Shown: positions 48,397 to 56,548 of the stretch, piece after piece
Numbering within the stretch: the first letter of the stretch is position 1
How the letters are laid out: every line of letters starts with the position of its first letter
NCBI RefSeq assembly: GCF_003574965.1
Contig: NZ_CP032317.1
Location: 992,001-1,056,000 of the forward strand
DNA length: 64,000 bases
Reading direction: 5' to 3'
Origin: Hymenobacter oligotrophus
GTDB lineage: Bacteria; Bacteroidota; Bacteroidia; Cytophagales; Hymenobacteraceae
Position numbers and translations under genes: made by a program
The notes under the pieces: generated by a model
Seen by the model: the letters and a program-made list of their open reading frames with translations, nothing else
Database searches by the model: none
Told to the model about the DNA's origin: nothing

Positions 48397-50064
48397 CTAA
48401 CGCTCCATTACTAAGTTCAGGTACCACTTGCCGTCGGAATGGCGGTTCCCTAGGTTAAAGCTGTCGAGGGTACAAACCCGGAAGCGTTGCTGCCACGATT
48501 TCGGTACTGCCGCTTCGGCGCGCTGAGCGGCGTATACCATGACGGGCAAACGCCGGAACGGAATGGTGTCGGGTGACGCAGAAATGAGCGGCACTGCCCT
48601 ACCGGCTCCCCAAACCCATTTCACCTGCATGGGACTCAGCGCGTACACCGGCAGGTTGCGGAGCTCTGGATGCTCGGCCACCACTACCGCTTGCGGGCGA
48701 AGACCAGCCTCCTGCCGGCGGGCGCGCCATTCGGTATAGGCAGGCAACAGCAAAGCGGTTACGGTTACCACTGCTGCAACACTGGCCACCACAGCGCCGG
48801 CTGCCATACGCCTAGGTAGTGCCAGCGCAAGCCCGGCAAACAGGGCCATACAAACCCCACCCACAGCCCAGAACCGGACCGACGCAGGTTCGAAGGAGGG
48901 TAATTTTGCCCAGGCCAAGGCAAGCGGCGTACACAGGCAAGCCAAGGCCAACACCCCTACCCATGCCCGCAGCAACCATGTGTCGGGGCGCCGGAGCTGT
49001 AGCTGGCTCACGGAAAGCCAATGGCGCAAGAGCCCGGCCACCAACAAAGCCAGCGGCGGCAGCACCGGCAACAGGTACCGTTCTTTCTTCTCGGGCACCA
49101 CCGAGAGCAACGCAACCGTCAGCAGTGCCCAGGCCACGGCGAAGGCATACGGCACGTAGGGTTGGCACCGGGGCCGGGCGTACGGCCAAACCAACGCCCC
49201 TAGGGCCGCCAACGCCCACAGCCCCATAAAAACCGGAAAATTCAGGTAGTACCAAAGCGGCTGCACGTGCCGGCTGGCCCACGAGCTGCTTTCGGTTTGC
49301 GCTACCTGCGCCGCCTCGGCGGCGTGGTGCAAGTACACATACAAGGGCCACGCCCCCGCTACCAGCACGCCCACGGCCGCCATAACCAACAGGCCCGCTT
49401 TACAACGGCGCAGGTTGGCTGAATCGAATTTCCAGAGGTAAGCCAACGCAAAGGGCAGCACCATGCCGTAGAGGGCCACCGGGCCCTTGCTGAGCGCTGA
49501 TAAACCTAACAGCACACCCGCCAGCCCAAACCACCCCCACCCGTAGGCGGGTTGCTCGAGCCCCCGTGCAAAGGCCGCCAGAGCGCCGGTGGCAAAGCAG
49601 TACGCATACACGTCCCACCCGTTGCCGTCGCGGCCTACGGTGAGCAGCAGCAACGAGCTGGCCAACACCAGCGCCGCCAGCCAAGCGGTGCGGCCTGCGT
49701 CGGCGGGCGGGGTAAGCTGGCGGGCCAGGGCCCAGAAAAACAACACCAGCAGGCAGGCCCCCACAGCCGAAGGCAAACGCAGCAGCCCTAGGTCGGTGGT
49801 GTTGCCGGTAAGCTGCATCACCCCTGCCACCAGCCAGGTTGGCAACGGCGGCTTGGCAAGGCGAAGCTCCCCATTAAGGGTTGGCAGGAGCCACGAGCCG
49901 CCAGCGTGCATCTCGCGGGCGGCCACAAAATTGCGCGCCTCCATCAGGCCTATTTCGGGCGCGCCTAGCTCGGCAAACAACCCAAACCCAAGCACCAGCC
50001 CCAACACAACCCACTGCACCCAGCGGCGCGGCCAGCCCGCCGCCGCAAACAAAGTGTTGCCCAT
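48397..50064 (-). CDS. ArnT-like glycosyltransferase (GT39/GT83 type)
   Basis: A 555-residue inner-membrane protein with about 11 hydrophobic segments. The periplasmic signature GLMEARNFVAAREMHAGGSW, then LPTLNGELRLAKPPLPTWL, is that of ArnT/PMT-type transferases, which move a sugar from an undecaprenyl-phosphate carrier to lipid A or another acceptor. The large periplasmic C-terminal part is present. Its neighbours (UDP-sugar epimerase, LAB_N protein, ArnC-like GT2) fit a lipid A or glycan modification locus. The sugar cannot be named from sequence alone. The gene is convergent with the island gene and divergent from the epimerase. Confidence 0.85.
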   Translation of the reverse strand: MGNTLFAAAGWPRRWVQWVVLGLVLGFGLFAELGAPEIGLMEARNFVAAREMHAGGSWLLPTLNGELRLAKPPLPTWLVAGVMQLTGNTTDLGLLRLPSAVGACLLVLFFWALARQLTPPADAGRTAWLAALVLASSLLLLTVGRDGNGWDVYAYCFATGALAAFARGLEQPAYGWGWFGLAGVLLGLSALSKGPVALYGMVLPFALAYLWKFDSANLRRCKAGLLVMAAVGVLVAGAWPLYVYLHHAAEAAQVAQTESSSWASRHVQPLWYYLNFPVFMGLWALAALGALVWPYARPRCQPYVPYAFAVAWALLTVALLSVVPEKKERYLLPVLPPLALLVAGLLRHWLSVSQLQLRRPDTWLLRAWVGVLALACLCTPLALAWAKLPSFEPASVRFWAVGGVCMALFAGLALALPRRMAAGAVVASVAAVVTVTALLLPAYTEWRARRQEAGLRPQAVVVAEHPELRNLPVYALSPMQVKWVWGAGRAVPLISASPDTIPFRRLPVMVYAAQRAEAAVPKSWQQRFRVCTLDSFNLGNRHSDGKWYLNLVMER

Positions 50065-50147
50065 AGTTATTTAGCTGCCTGCCGTTAGTACGAAACTCGT
50101 GCGTAAAAGCTGCGCAGTGCCCACGCTAGGCGGCCTGTCATTTCTTA

Positions 50148-50155
50148 TACCTTTG
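50148..50155 (+). promoter_or_regulatory. -7 box for the epimerase gene
   Basis: TACCTTTG, exact consensus. It places the transcription start near 50162, so the ATG at 50164 would be leaderless; the ATG at 50194 leaves a short leader. Confidence 0.5.
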
Positions 50156-50193
50156 CTGGCCTCATGCTTACCCCTGTTTCTGCTCCCAACTAC

Positions 50194-51177
50194 ATGCCCA
50201 CGGTTCTGGTTACCGGCTGCGCAGGCTTTATCGGTTCGCACCTTTGCGAGCGGTTGCTAGCCGACGGATTTCGCGTGTACGGGCTCGACAATTTCGACCC
50301 GTTCTACCGTCGCGAAACGAAAGAGCAAAACCTGACCGGCTTGTTGGGCCACCCAAACTTTGGGTTTGCCGAGTTGGACTTGCGCCACGGCGTAGAAACC
50401 CTGAACGCAGCGTTTCCCGACGAAACACCCGACGTGGTAGTGCACCTGGCGGCCAAAGCCGGCGTAGGGCCATCGGTAAACGAGCCCGCCGCTTACCTCG
50501 ATAACAATGTGGTGGGCACCACCCACCTGCTCGAATGGATGCGCTTACGCGGGGTGCAGCGCTTGCTATTTGCTTCGTCGTCGTCGGTATACGGCAACAC
50601 GCCGCGCCGGCCATTCCGCGAAGATGAACCCCTGCTGGCTTCGTGTATTTCGCCCTATGCGGCCTCCAAACTGGCCGGCGAGCAGCTAACCTACACCTAC
50701 CACCACCTCTACCAGCTGAGCGTACTGAACGCGCGCTTCTTTACCGTGTACGGGCCGCGCCAACGGCCCGATTTGGCTATCCACAAGTTCATTCGGCTGC
50801 TGCGCGCTGGCCAACCCATTCCGGTATTTGGGGATGGCACCACGGCCCGCGATTATACCTACGTAACCGATACAGTAGATGGCATTGTGCGCGGGGTGCG
50901 TTACCTCATGGCGCAGGCGCGGGTGTACGAAACCATCAACCTGGGCAATAACCGCCCAATACCCTTGCTCGAGCTGGTTGCCGCCGCGGGCAAAGCCGTT
51001 GGCGTAACTCCCGAGTTGCAGTTTCAGCCCATGCAAGCCGGCGACGTTGAGGTAACCTTTGCCGACATCAGCAAAGCGCAACAGCTGCTCGGCTATAACC
51101 CGGCTACCTCGCTCGAAACGGGGCTGCAGGCGTTTGTGCACTGGCTTGATGCCGTACCCGAGCCCGCGCAAGCCTAA
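50194..51177 (+). CDS. NAD-dependent epimerase, UDP-glucuronate 4-epimerase-like
   Basis: A 327-residue extended SDR. The cofactor turn is GCAGFIGSHLCERLL (residues 8-22), followed by LDNFDPFYRRETKEQNL (typical of UDP-glucuronate epimerases), ASSSSVYGNT and YAASKLAGE (Ser and YxxxK), and MQAGDVEVTFADISKAQQLLGYNP near the end. It should interconvert UDP-glucuronate and UDP-galacturonate or a related sugar, feeding the glycosyltransferases around it. The start at 50194 is preferred because the promoter box ends at 50155 and the extra ten residues of the longer frame are not conserved. Confidence 0.85.
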   Translation: MPTVLVTGCAGFIGSHLCERLLADGFRVYGLDNFDPFYRRETKEQNLTGLLGHPNFGFAELDLRHGVETLNAAFPDETPDVVVHLAAKAGVGPSVNEPAAYLDNNVVGTTHLLEWMRLRGVQRLLFASSSSVYGNTPRRPFREDEPLLASCISPYAASKLAGEQLTYTYHHLYQLSVLNARFFTVYGPRQRPDLAIHKFIRLLRAGQPIPVFGDGTTARDYTYVTDTVDGIVRGVRYLMAQARVYETINLGNNRPIPLLELVAAAGKAVGVTPELQFQPMQAGDVEVTFADISKAQQLLGYNPATSLETGLQAFVHWLDAVPEPAQA

Positions 51178-51228
51178 GGCAAGCAGCTACGCTTAAACTT
51201 TCCCCCTAGGTACCACTCACGCCGTGCG

Positions 51229-51918
51229 CTATCTGGCCTGCACTTCCGGTTCCTCGATGGGCGCTGCATTGGCAGCCGCTTCGGTGGTGGGCTGCTGAAG
51301 TTCGCGGCGGAGCAACACGATGTTGCGGGCATACACCACCGTACCGAAAACGTTGCCCAGTATCAGCACCGCATCGTGGCGCAGCGCAGCGTACACCAGA
51401 ATCATCACGGAGCCGACGAAGCTAACCAGCCAGAAACCCAACGGCAACACCGACTCTCCTTTGCGCTCCGAGTAGAGCCACTGGTACACAAAACGCAGCA
51501 GGAACACCGTTTGCCCCACCGCCCCGAGCAGCAACCACCCCCCCGGAATGCGCGAGGAAAGCATGGCTTGCAGGCTGAAATGCGGCGTGCCGGCCACAAA
51601 CCAACCTAGGGCTGCCAACGGAAACGCGTAGGCCGCAAACCGAAACACCGGCGTGAGCTTGCCCCACTCGCCCAGCAGCTGCAGGTTGCGGATGTAAATG
51701 GCATAGCTGATGACTTGCGCCCCCAGAATGATGGGGTCGTGGCGCAGCATGCCGTAAATGATCATCAGAAACGACGACACCAGGCTGATTTGCCAGAACA
51801 CACTGGGCACCAGTACCCGCTTGGCCCGCTCGCTCTGAACCCATTGCACCACAATGCGGCTCGAGAAGAGCAGCTGCGACGCAAGCCCGATCAGCAGGGC
51901 AACGGTTTCGGTTTTCAT
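51229..51918 (-). CDS. Membrane protein with two LAB_N domains
   Basis: A 229-residue inner-membrane protein of the lipid A biosynthesis N-terminal (LAB_N, PF07578) family. The domain occurs twice: LASQLLFSSRIVVQWVQSER with SVFWQISLVSSFLMIIYGMLRHDPIIL, and VGQTVFLLRFVYQWLYSER with LGFWLVSFVGSVMILVYAALRHDAVLI. The two copies are clearly homologous, so the protein is an internal duplication. In enterics LAB_N forms the membrane anchor of LpxB; here it stands alone. The stop of the GT2 gene is 15 bases upstream, so the two are cotranscribed and probably work together on a lipid-linked sugar. Confidence 0.88.
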   Translation of the reverse strand: MKTETVALLIGLASQLLFSSRIVVQWVQSERAKRVLVPSVFWQISLVSSFLMIIYGMLRHDPIILGAQVISYAIYIRNLQLLGEWGKLTPVFRFAAYAFPLAALGWFVAGTPHFSLQAMLSSRIPGGWLLLGAVGQTVFLLRFVYQWLYSERKGESVLPLGFWLVSFVGSVMILVYAALRHDAVLILGNVFGTVVYARNIVLLRRELQQPTTEAAANAAPIEEPEVQAR

Positions 51919-51933
51919 GCCAGCGGGTGCCAC

Positions 51934-52683
51934 CTAGGCGGCGTGGTGGTGCTTCTCTCCGATTTCGTAGTTCTTCCAGCGCGAGCGAATCCAGCGGTAG
52001 CCGAAGGTATCCACCAGGGGCTTCCACAACCGGTTCCAGAGGTTATACTTGGCCGTGCCGGCAAAGCGCGGAAAGTGCCGCACCGGCAGCTGCTTTACCT
52101 TGCCGCCTTGCAACTGCACCAACGCACCCAGGAAACGGTGCATGCCATGGAACAGCGGAATGCGCCGGGCGTATTCCGTTTTGAGGATCTTGAGCGGGCA
52201 GCCCGTATCCACAATCCCATCGTTAATCATTAACCGCCGAAAATTGTTCGCGATTTTCGACGAAAGCAGCTTCACCGGCGAATCCTGCCGCTTGGCCCGA
52301 ATGCCCGTTGCCATATCGTACTCGGGCAAAAACGGCAGCAGCTCCAGGAAGTCCATGGGCGTGGTCTGGATGTCCGAATCGATGTAGCCCACCAGGGTGC
52401 CCCGGGCATGGTCGATGCCGGCTTTGATGGCCGTGCTTAGCCCGCGGTTTTGGGCCAGCGAAACGAACTCGTAGCGGGTGTCTTGGCGGCAGATGTTGCG
52501 CATCAGCGCCAAGGAGCCGTCGGTGGAGCCGTCGTTGACAAACAGCACGGTAGTAGCCACCGGGGTTACTTCCAGAAACTTGTTCATCTCGGCCACAAAC
52601 TGCTGCAGGCTTTCTTCTTCGTTGTAAACCGGCACCAAAACGGTAAACGACTGCGTGGCGAGGTAGCGGGAGTTATCGGGCAT
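51934..52683 (-). CDS. Family 2 glycosyltransferase, ArnC/DPM1-like
   Basis: A 249-residue GT-A enzyme. VLVPVYNEEESLQQFV, LFVNDGSTDGSLALMRNI, SLAQNRGLSTAIKAGIDHARG and the metal-binding DSDIQTTPMDF (DxD-type) are standard for dolichol- or undecaprenyl-phosphate sugar transferases. It lacks the two C-terminal membrane helices of ArnC, so it is probably soluble or peripherally bound, perhaps to the LAB_N membrane protein encoded next. It should load a sugar onto undecaprenyl phosphate for the ArnT-like transferase of this locus. The catalytic acceptor is inferred. Confidence 0.9.
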   Translation of the reverse strand: MPDNSRYLATQSFTVLVPVYNEEESLQQFVAEMNKFLEVTPVATTVLFVNDGSTDGSLALMRNICRQDTRYEFVSLAQNRGLSTAIKAGIDHARGTLVGYIDSDIQTTPMDFLELLPFLPEYDMATGIRAKRQDSPVKLLSSKIANNFRRLMINDGIVDTGCPLKILKTEYARRIPLFHGMHRFLGALVQLQGGKVKQLPVRHFPRFAGTAKYNLWNRLWKPLVDTFGYRWIRSRWKNYEIGEKHHHAA

Positions 52684-52852
52684 AACTTAGAAAACGGCCT
52701 GCAAGGTAGGCAGGAAATCGGGCTGCATTGCGTGCGCAGCCGCTCACCCGATGCCGGGTGCGGCATTGCGCCACGCTGGCATTTATTTTAACGCTGCTAT
52801 ATAGCAAGGCCGAAGCAGGCGTTGATGGAATGCTATACACCTAACAAATTTG

Positions 52853-53473
52853 ATGAAGCACGTTTTAATCGCATCTGTTGCGGTCCTGTTCGGCCTTGCA
52901 CCGGTTGTCGGGCAGGCACAATCCGAACCAAGCGTCGGGCCAGTTCAAACCACGCCTGCGGGCAAAGCGCATGCCCTTAAGCTGGGGCTGCTGGGAAACT
53001 GGAACCGGGGTGTGATGCTCAGCTACGAACGCCAGTTGGGGGCACATTCGAGCCTACAAGGCGGGGTGGCCTATTGGAAGAGTTCGTACCGTGGCTTTAC
53101 CCGAACAAACTTGCATGAGATTTCCGTTGAGCTAACCTACCGGCGTTACTTGCAGTCGAGCAAACCTGTTCTTATTGGTTGGTACGCCGCCGGCGGAGTT
53201 GTTTACCTAGGCAACAGCTTCAGCCGCGGTAGCGCGAGCAGCTCGGAGGATTGGTACCACGATGGCCAAGCCCTTAAGCTGAACATCGGCCGGCAATTTC
53301 AGCTTGGCCAGCGTTTCACGTTTGATATAAACCTAGGGCCGAGCATGGCCTTTGCGGTAATTCGCCCTTACAAGTACGATCCGCAACTGCAGAGCTACCA
53401 ACCTGCCGAGCGCAAAAAGCTTGTTACCAACACCGGCCTGGCCGCGGCGCTGCAGTTTGGTTATCGTTTATAG
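52853..53473 (+). CDS. Predicted outer-membrane beta-barrel protein
   Basis: A 206-residue protein with a signal peptide (MKHVLIASVAVLFGLAPVVGQAQ) and about eight alternating strands, ending QFGYRL. GNWNRGVMLSYERQLGAHSSLQGGVAYWKSSYRGF and RYLQSSKPVLIGWYAAGGVVYLGN read as a small OmpW/OmpA-type barrel, but no specific family is recognised. A TTG start one codon earlier exists; the ATG is used. It ends at a perfect terminator and sits between the glycan cluster and the his operon, transcribed convergently with hisIE. Confidence 0.7.
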   Translation: MKHVLIASVAVLFGLAPVVGQAQSEPSVGPVQTTPAGKAHALKLGLLGNWNRGVMLSYERQLGAHSSLQGGVAYWKSSYRGFTRTNLHEISVELTYRRYLQSSKPVLIGWYAAGGVVYLGNSFSRGSASSSEDWYHDGQALKLNIGRQFQLGQRFTFDINLGPSMAFAVIRPYKYDPQLQSYQPAERKKLVTNTGLAAALQFGYRL

Positions 53474-53499
53474 GCCTGGATAAACCAGTTGGCAAAGAC

Positions 53500-53534
53500 A
53501 AAGCCCGGCCGGAAGTGTTCCGGCCGGGCTTTTC
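53500..53534. terminator. Bidirectional terminator before hisIE
   Basis: AAAGCCCGGCCGGAA (53500-53514) pairs with TTCCGGCCGGGCTTT (53518-53532). It serves the barrel gene and the end of the his operon. Confidence 0.9.
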
Positions 53535-53554
53535 TCTGCCGGTTTCCATCCGTC

Positions 53555-54196
53555 TTAATCGCGGCGAGTTCCGGCCGATATTGTGCTGTGGCGTTGGCGC
53601 AGCACCTCCACCACATCTTCAATGCCTAGGTTCGAGGCGCGGAGCAGCACCAGCAGGTGGTACAGCAAATCAGCGGCTTCGCCTTTCAGGCCTTCGCGGT
53701 TGCCTGCTACCGCGTCGATGACCGTTTCTACGGCCTCCTCGCCTACTTTCTGGGCAATCTTCGGCATACCCTTCTGAAAGAGCTTTACCGTGTACGAATT
53801 GGGTTCTTCGTCGGGGTGTTGCTGACGCCGGGAAACCAAGCGCTCCAGCTCGGCCAAAAAGCTTACCGGGGCCGTGGGCAACGCTGCTTGCTCCTCCTGC
53901 TCGAAACAGCTAACGGTGCCGCGGTGGCACGTAGGGCCGTCGGGCCGGGCCCGGATGAGCAGCGCGTCGTTGTCGCAGTCGGGGTGCAGGCTTACCACGG
54001 TTAGGTAGTGGCCGCTGGTTTCGCCTTTCGTCCAGAGGCGATTCTTGGAGCGCGAGAAAAAGGTAACGCGTCCCTCCTGCTCGGTTTTGCTCAGCGCCTC
54101 CTCGTTCACGTAGCCCAGCATCAACACCTGCCCGGTGTCGGCGTCCTGCACTACGGCCGGAATCAGCCCGCCCATTTTTTCGAAGTCTAAAGTCAT
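53555..54196 (-). CDS. hisIE: Bifunctional phosphoribosyl-AMP cyclohydrolase/phosphoribosyl-ATP diphosphatase
   Basis: A 213-residue fusion carrying steps 2 and 3 of histidine synthesis. The N-terminal HisI domain shows GRVTFFSRSKNRLWTKGETSGHYL, DCDNDALLIRARPDGPTCHRGTVSCF (the zinc-binding Cys and Asp residues). The C-terminal HisE domain (FLAELERLVSRRQQ, KIAQKVGEEAVETVIDAVAGNREGLKGEAADLLYHLLVLL) is the helical pyrophosphohydrolase. It is the last gene of the operon; a 112-base gap with a long imperfect inverted repeat separates it from hisF. Confidence 0.96.
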   Translation of the reverse strand: MTLDFEKMGGLIPAVVQDADTGQVLMLGYVNEEALSKTEQEGRVTFFSRSKNRLWTKGETSGHYLTVVSLHPDCDNDALLIRARPDGPTCHRGTVSCFEQEEQAALPTAPVSFLAELERLVSRRQQHPDEEPNSYTVKLFQKGMPKIAQKVGEEAVETVIDAVAGNREGLKGEAADLLYHLLVLLRASNLGIEDVVEVLRQRHSTISAGTRRD

Positions 54197-54198
54197 TT

Positions 54199-54310
54199 GA
54201 GTTATCAGTTGTCCGTTGCCGGTTGCCAGTGACCGGATTTGAGTTGTCCGATGTCAGTGCCCATGCAAGTCAGGATAAACTGACAACTGGCAACCGACAA
54301 CCGACAACTC
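54199..54310. repeat. Imperfect 32-bp inverted repeat between hisF and hisIE
   Basis: The arms (about 54199-54230 and 54279-54310) match at about 26 of 32 positions and are built of degenerate GTTGTC-like units. The element fills the whole gap between hisF and hisIE and overlaps the last bases of neither gene by more than a codon or two. Confidence 0.75.
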
Positions 54311-55067
54311 ATAATCTTACCGGCAGGCCGGCGGCCCGCAAGTGCTGCTTTAAATCAGGAATGCCGATTTCGCCGAAGTGGAAGATGCTGGCCGCCAAGC
54401 CAGCATCAGCCTGGGCTTGCTGAAACACGTCGGTAAAGTGCTCCATTTTGCCCGCCCCGCCCGAGGCAATTACGGGTACGCTCACGGCCTGGCACACGGC
54501 ACCGGTTACATCCAGCGCAAAACCATCCTTGGTGCCGTCGTGGCTCATGGAGGTAAGCAGCAGCTCGCCGGCCCCGCGCTCGGCGGCTTCGCGGCACCAC
54601 GCCACGGCATCGAGGCCCGTAGCTACGGTACCGGCGCGGGTATACACCTGCCACCCGGCTTCGGGCGTGTGGCGGGCATCCACGGCCACCACAATGCACT
54701 GCGAACCGAAGCGGCGGGCCAGCTCATCAATCAGCTCGGGGCGCTGCAAGGCGGCCGAGTTAATCGAAACTTTATCGGCCCCGTTGAGCAACAGCGCTTC
54801 CACATCGGCCACGGCGCCAATGCCGCCGCCTACGGTGAACGGGATGTCCAGCTCGCGGGCTACGTCGCGCACCAGGGCCACCAGCGTTTGCCGCTTCTGG
54901 TTGGTGGCGGTTATATCGAGGAACACCAGCTCGTCGGCGCCCTGCTTCGCGTATTGCGACGCCAGGGCTACCGGGTCGCCGGCGTCGCGCAAACCCTCGA
55001 AACGGATGCCCTTCACGGTGCGGCCGTCCTTTACATCGAGGCACGGAATGATGCGTTTGGTCAGCAT
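54309..55067 (-). CDS. hisF: Imidazole glycerol phosphate synthase, cyclase subunit
   Basis: A 252-residue TIM barrel. [16 protein letters not shown] holds the catalytic Asp11, [11 protein letters not shown] the central strand, and [26 protein letters not shown] the phosphate-binding loops. With HisH it converts PRFAR and glutamine-derived ammonia to imidazole glycerol phosphate and AICAR. Length fits the family. It follows hisA by 30 bases, in the order hisH-hisA-hisF, which is usual. Confidence 0.97.
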   Translation of the reverse strand: MLTKRIIPCLDVKDGRTVKGIRFEGLRDAGDPVALASQYAKQGADELVFLDITATNQKRQTLVALVRDVARELDIPFTVGGGIGAVADVEALLLNGADKVSINSAALQRPELIDELARRFGSQCIVVAVDARHTPEAGWQVYTRAGTVATGLDAVAWCREAAERGAGELLLTSMSHDGTKDGFALDVTGAVCQAVSVPVIASGGAGKMEHFTDVFQQAQADAGLAASIFHFGEIGIPDLKQHLRAAGLPVRL

Positions 55068-55097
55068 CTTCTTTAGGTTGAAAGTACAGAAAGGAAC

Positions 55098-55820
55098 CTA
55101 GGCTACGAACCGGCTGAGGTCTTCGAGCCGAATGGTGCCCTCGTATATAGCCTTGCCGATGATGGCGCCGTACATGCCTACTTCGGCCAGGGCCTCCACA
55201 TCGGCAATGGTGGTTACGCCACCGCTGGCTACCAGCTGCGCTTGCGGCAGTTCGGCGCGTAAGGCTTTGTAAGCACCAAGGGACGGGCCTTGCAGCTTGC
55301 CATCCTTGCTGACGTCGGTGCACACAAAGGTGGCGGCGCCGGCGCCTAGGTACGCGGCCACAAACTCGGCCAGGGTCCGCTCCGATTGCTCGGCCCAGGC
55401 GTTGATGGAAATGTGGTTGTCGCGGAAGTCGGCACCGACGATGATGCGCTCGGCCCCGAAGCTGCGCAGCCAAGCCTGCACGGTGTCGGGCTCGCGCACG
55501 GCAATGCTGCCCGCCGTGATTTGCGCCGCGCCGGCATCGAAGGCTTGCCGTACGGCTTCCTCTTGCTGCAAGCCGCCCCCAAAGTCGATGATCAGGTTGG
55601 TGTGGCGGGCAATGCGCTCGAGCACGGGCAGGTTTACGGGCCGCTTAGCGCGGGCGCCATCAAGGTCGACGAGGTGCAGGCGGCGCATGCCGTGCTGCTC
55701 GAAACGCTGAGCTACGGCCAACGGGTCGGAGTCGTACGTGGTTTGCTGCGCAAAGTCGCCCTCGGTGAGGCGTACGCATTGGCCACCGATGAGGTCGATG
55801 GCGGGAATGATTTCCATCAT
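55098..55820 (-). CDS. hisA: ProFAR isomerase
   Basis: A 240-residue TIM barrel closely related to HisF. IIPAIDLIGGQCVRLTEGDF carries the catalytic Asp9, followed by RRLHLVDLDGARA, IDFGGGLQ, ITAGSIAVREPD and the second catalytic Asp in CTDVSKDGKLQGPSL. It isomerises ProFAR to PRFAR. It is 28 bases from the end of hisH and 30 bases from the start of hisF, so it is in the middle of a tightly packed operon segment. Confidence 0.97.
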   Translation of the reverse strand: MMEIIPAIDLIGGQCVRLTEGDFAQQTTYDSDPLAVAQRFEQHGMRRLHLVDLDGARAKRPVNLPVLERIARHTNLIIDFGGGLQQEEAVRQAFDAGAAQITAGSIAVREPDTVQAWLRSFGAERIIVGADFRDNHISINAWAEQSERTLAEFVAAYLGAGAATFVCTDVSKDGKLQGPSLGAYKALRAELPQAQLVASGGVTTIADVEALAEVGMYGAIIGKAIYEGTIRLEDLSRFVA

Positions 55821-55848
55821 GCTGGTATGGTGTTCTGGCGGCCCTAGG

Positions 55849-56436
55849 TTAGAGCGCCAAAAAGTTCTGAAGGATGCGGGTACCTACTGGGCCGCTTTTC
55901 TCGGTGTGGAACTGCACCGCGTAGAAGTTGCGGTGCTGCACCGCGGCACTAAATGGCGCCGGGTAAACTGCTTCCGCAATGGTGTACTCGCCTACCGGGG
56001 CATAGTAGCTGTGCACGAAATACACGAAGTCTTCCTCGCGCAAGCCTTCGAACAACGGCGTGCGCAGCCGTTGCAGGTTGTTCCAGCCCATGTGCGGCAC
56101 TTTGTGCTGGGCATCGGGTGCGAAGCGCTTTACCTCAAAGGGCAAAATGCCGAGTAGCTGCGTGTCGCCTTCTTCGCTGTGCTGCCCCAGCAACTGCATC
56201 CCCAGGCATATACCCAGGAATGGCTGCTCGAGCGTAGGCAAGAGTTTGTCGAGGCCTTGGGCGCGGAGCTCGTGCATGGCCGAAGCTGCCTCGCCTTCCC
56301 CCGGAAACAAGATCTTGTCGGCCCGTCGGATGACGTCATGATCAGCGGTCAGGGTTGCTTGTACGCCTAGGCGCTCCAAGGCAAACAACACCGACTGAAC
56401 ATTGCCGCCTTTGTAGTCAATTACTGCTATTTCCAT
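55849..56436 (-). CDS. hisH: Imidazole glycerol phosphate synthase, glutaminase subunit
   Basis: A 195-residue class I glutamine amidotransferase. MEIAVIDYKGGNVQSVLFALERLG starts the protein, LFPGEGEAA is the oxyanion region, PFLGICLGMQLLGQHSEEG holds the catalytic Cys nucleophile, and YAVQFHTEKSG the His and Glu of the triad. It supplies ammonia to HisF. The frame extends 21 codons further upstream through the inverted-repeat element, but the N-terminus used here is the family's. Confidence 0.96.
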   Translation of the reverse strand: MEIAVIDYKGGNVQSVLFALERLGVQATLTADHDVIRRADKILFPGEGEAASAMHELRAQGLDKLLPTLEQPFLGICLGMQLLGQHSEEGDTQLLGILPFEVKRFAPDAQHKVPHMGWNNLQRLRTPLFEGLREEDFVYFVHSYYAPVGEYTIAEAVYPAPFSAAVQHRNFYAVQFHTEKSGPVGTRILQNFLAL

Positions 56437-56449
56437 TTCGTTATACCAA

Positions 56450-56537
56450 ATGTTTATACAAATGAGAAGGCGGTAATGAATCCGTGTTATGCTACACAAG
56501 TAAGTCTCTTAGGCAGCTTTCCCATTTGTATAAACAT
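56450..56537. repeat. 88-bp element with 15-bp perfect terminal inverted repeats
   Basis: ATGTTTATACAAATG (56450-56464) and CATTTGTATAAACAT (56523-56537) are exact complements enclosing 58 bases between hisB and hisH. It is AT-richer than the operon and could be a small non-autonomous element or a large hairpin. No target-site duplication was identified. Confidence 0.7.
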
Positions 56538-56548
56538 ATGTTTAAGCC

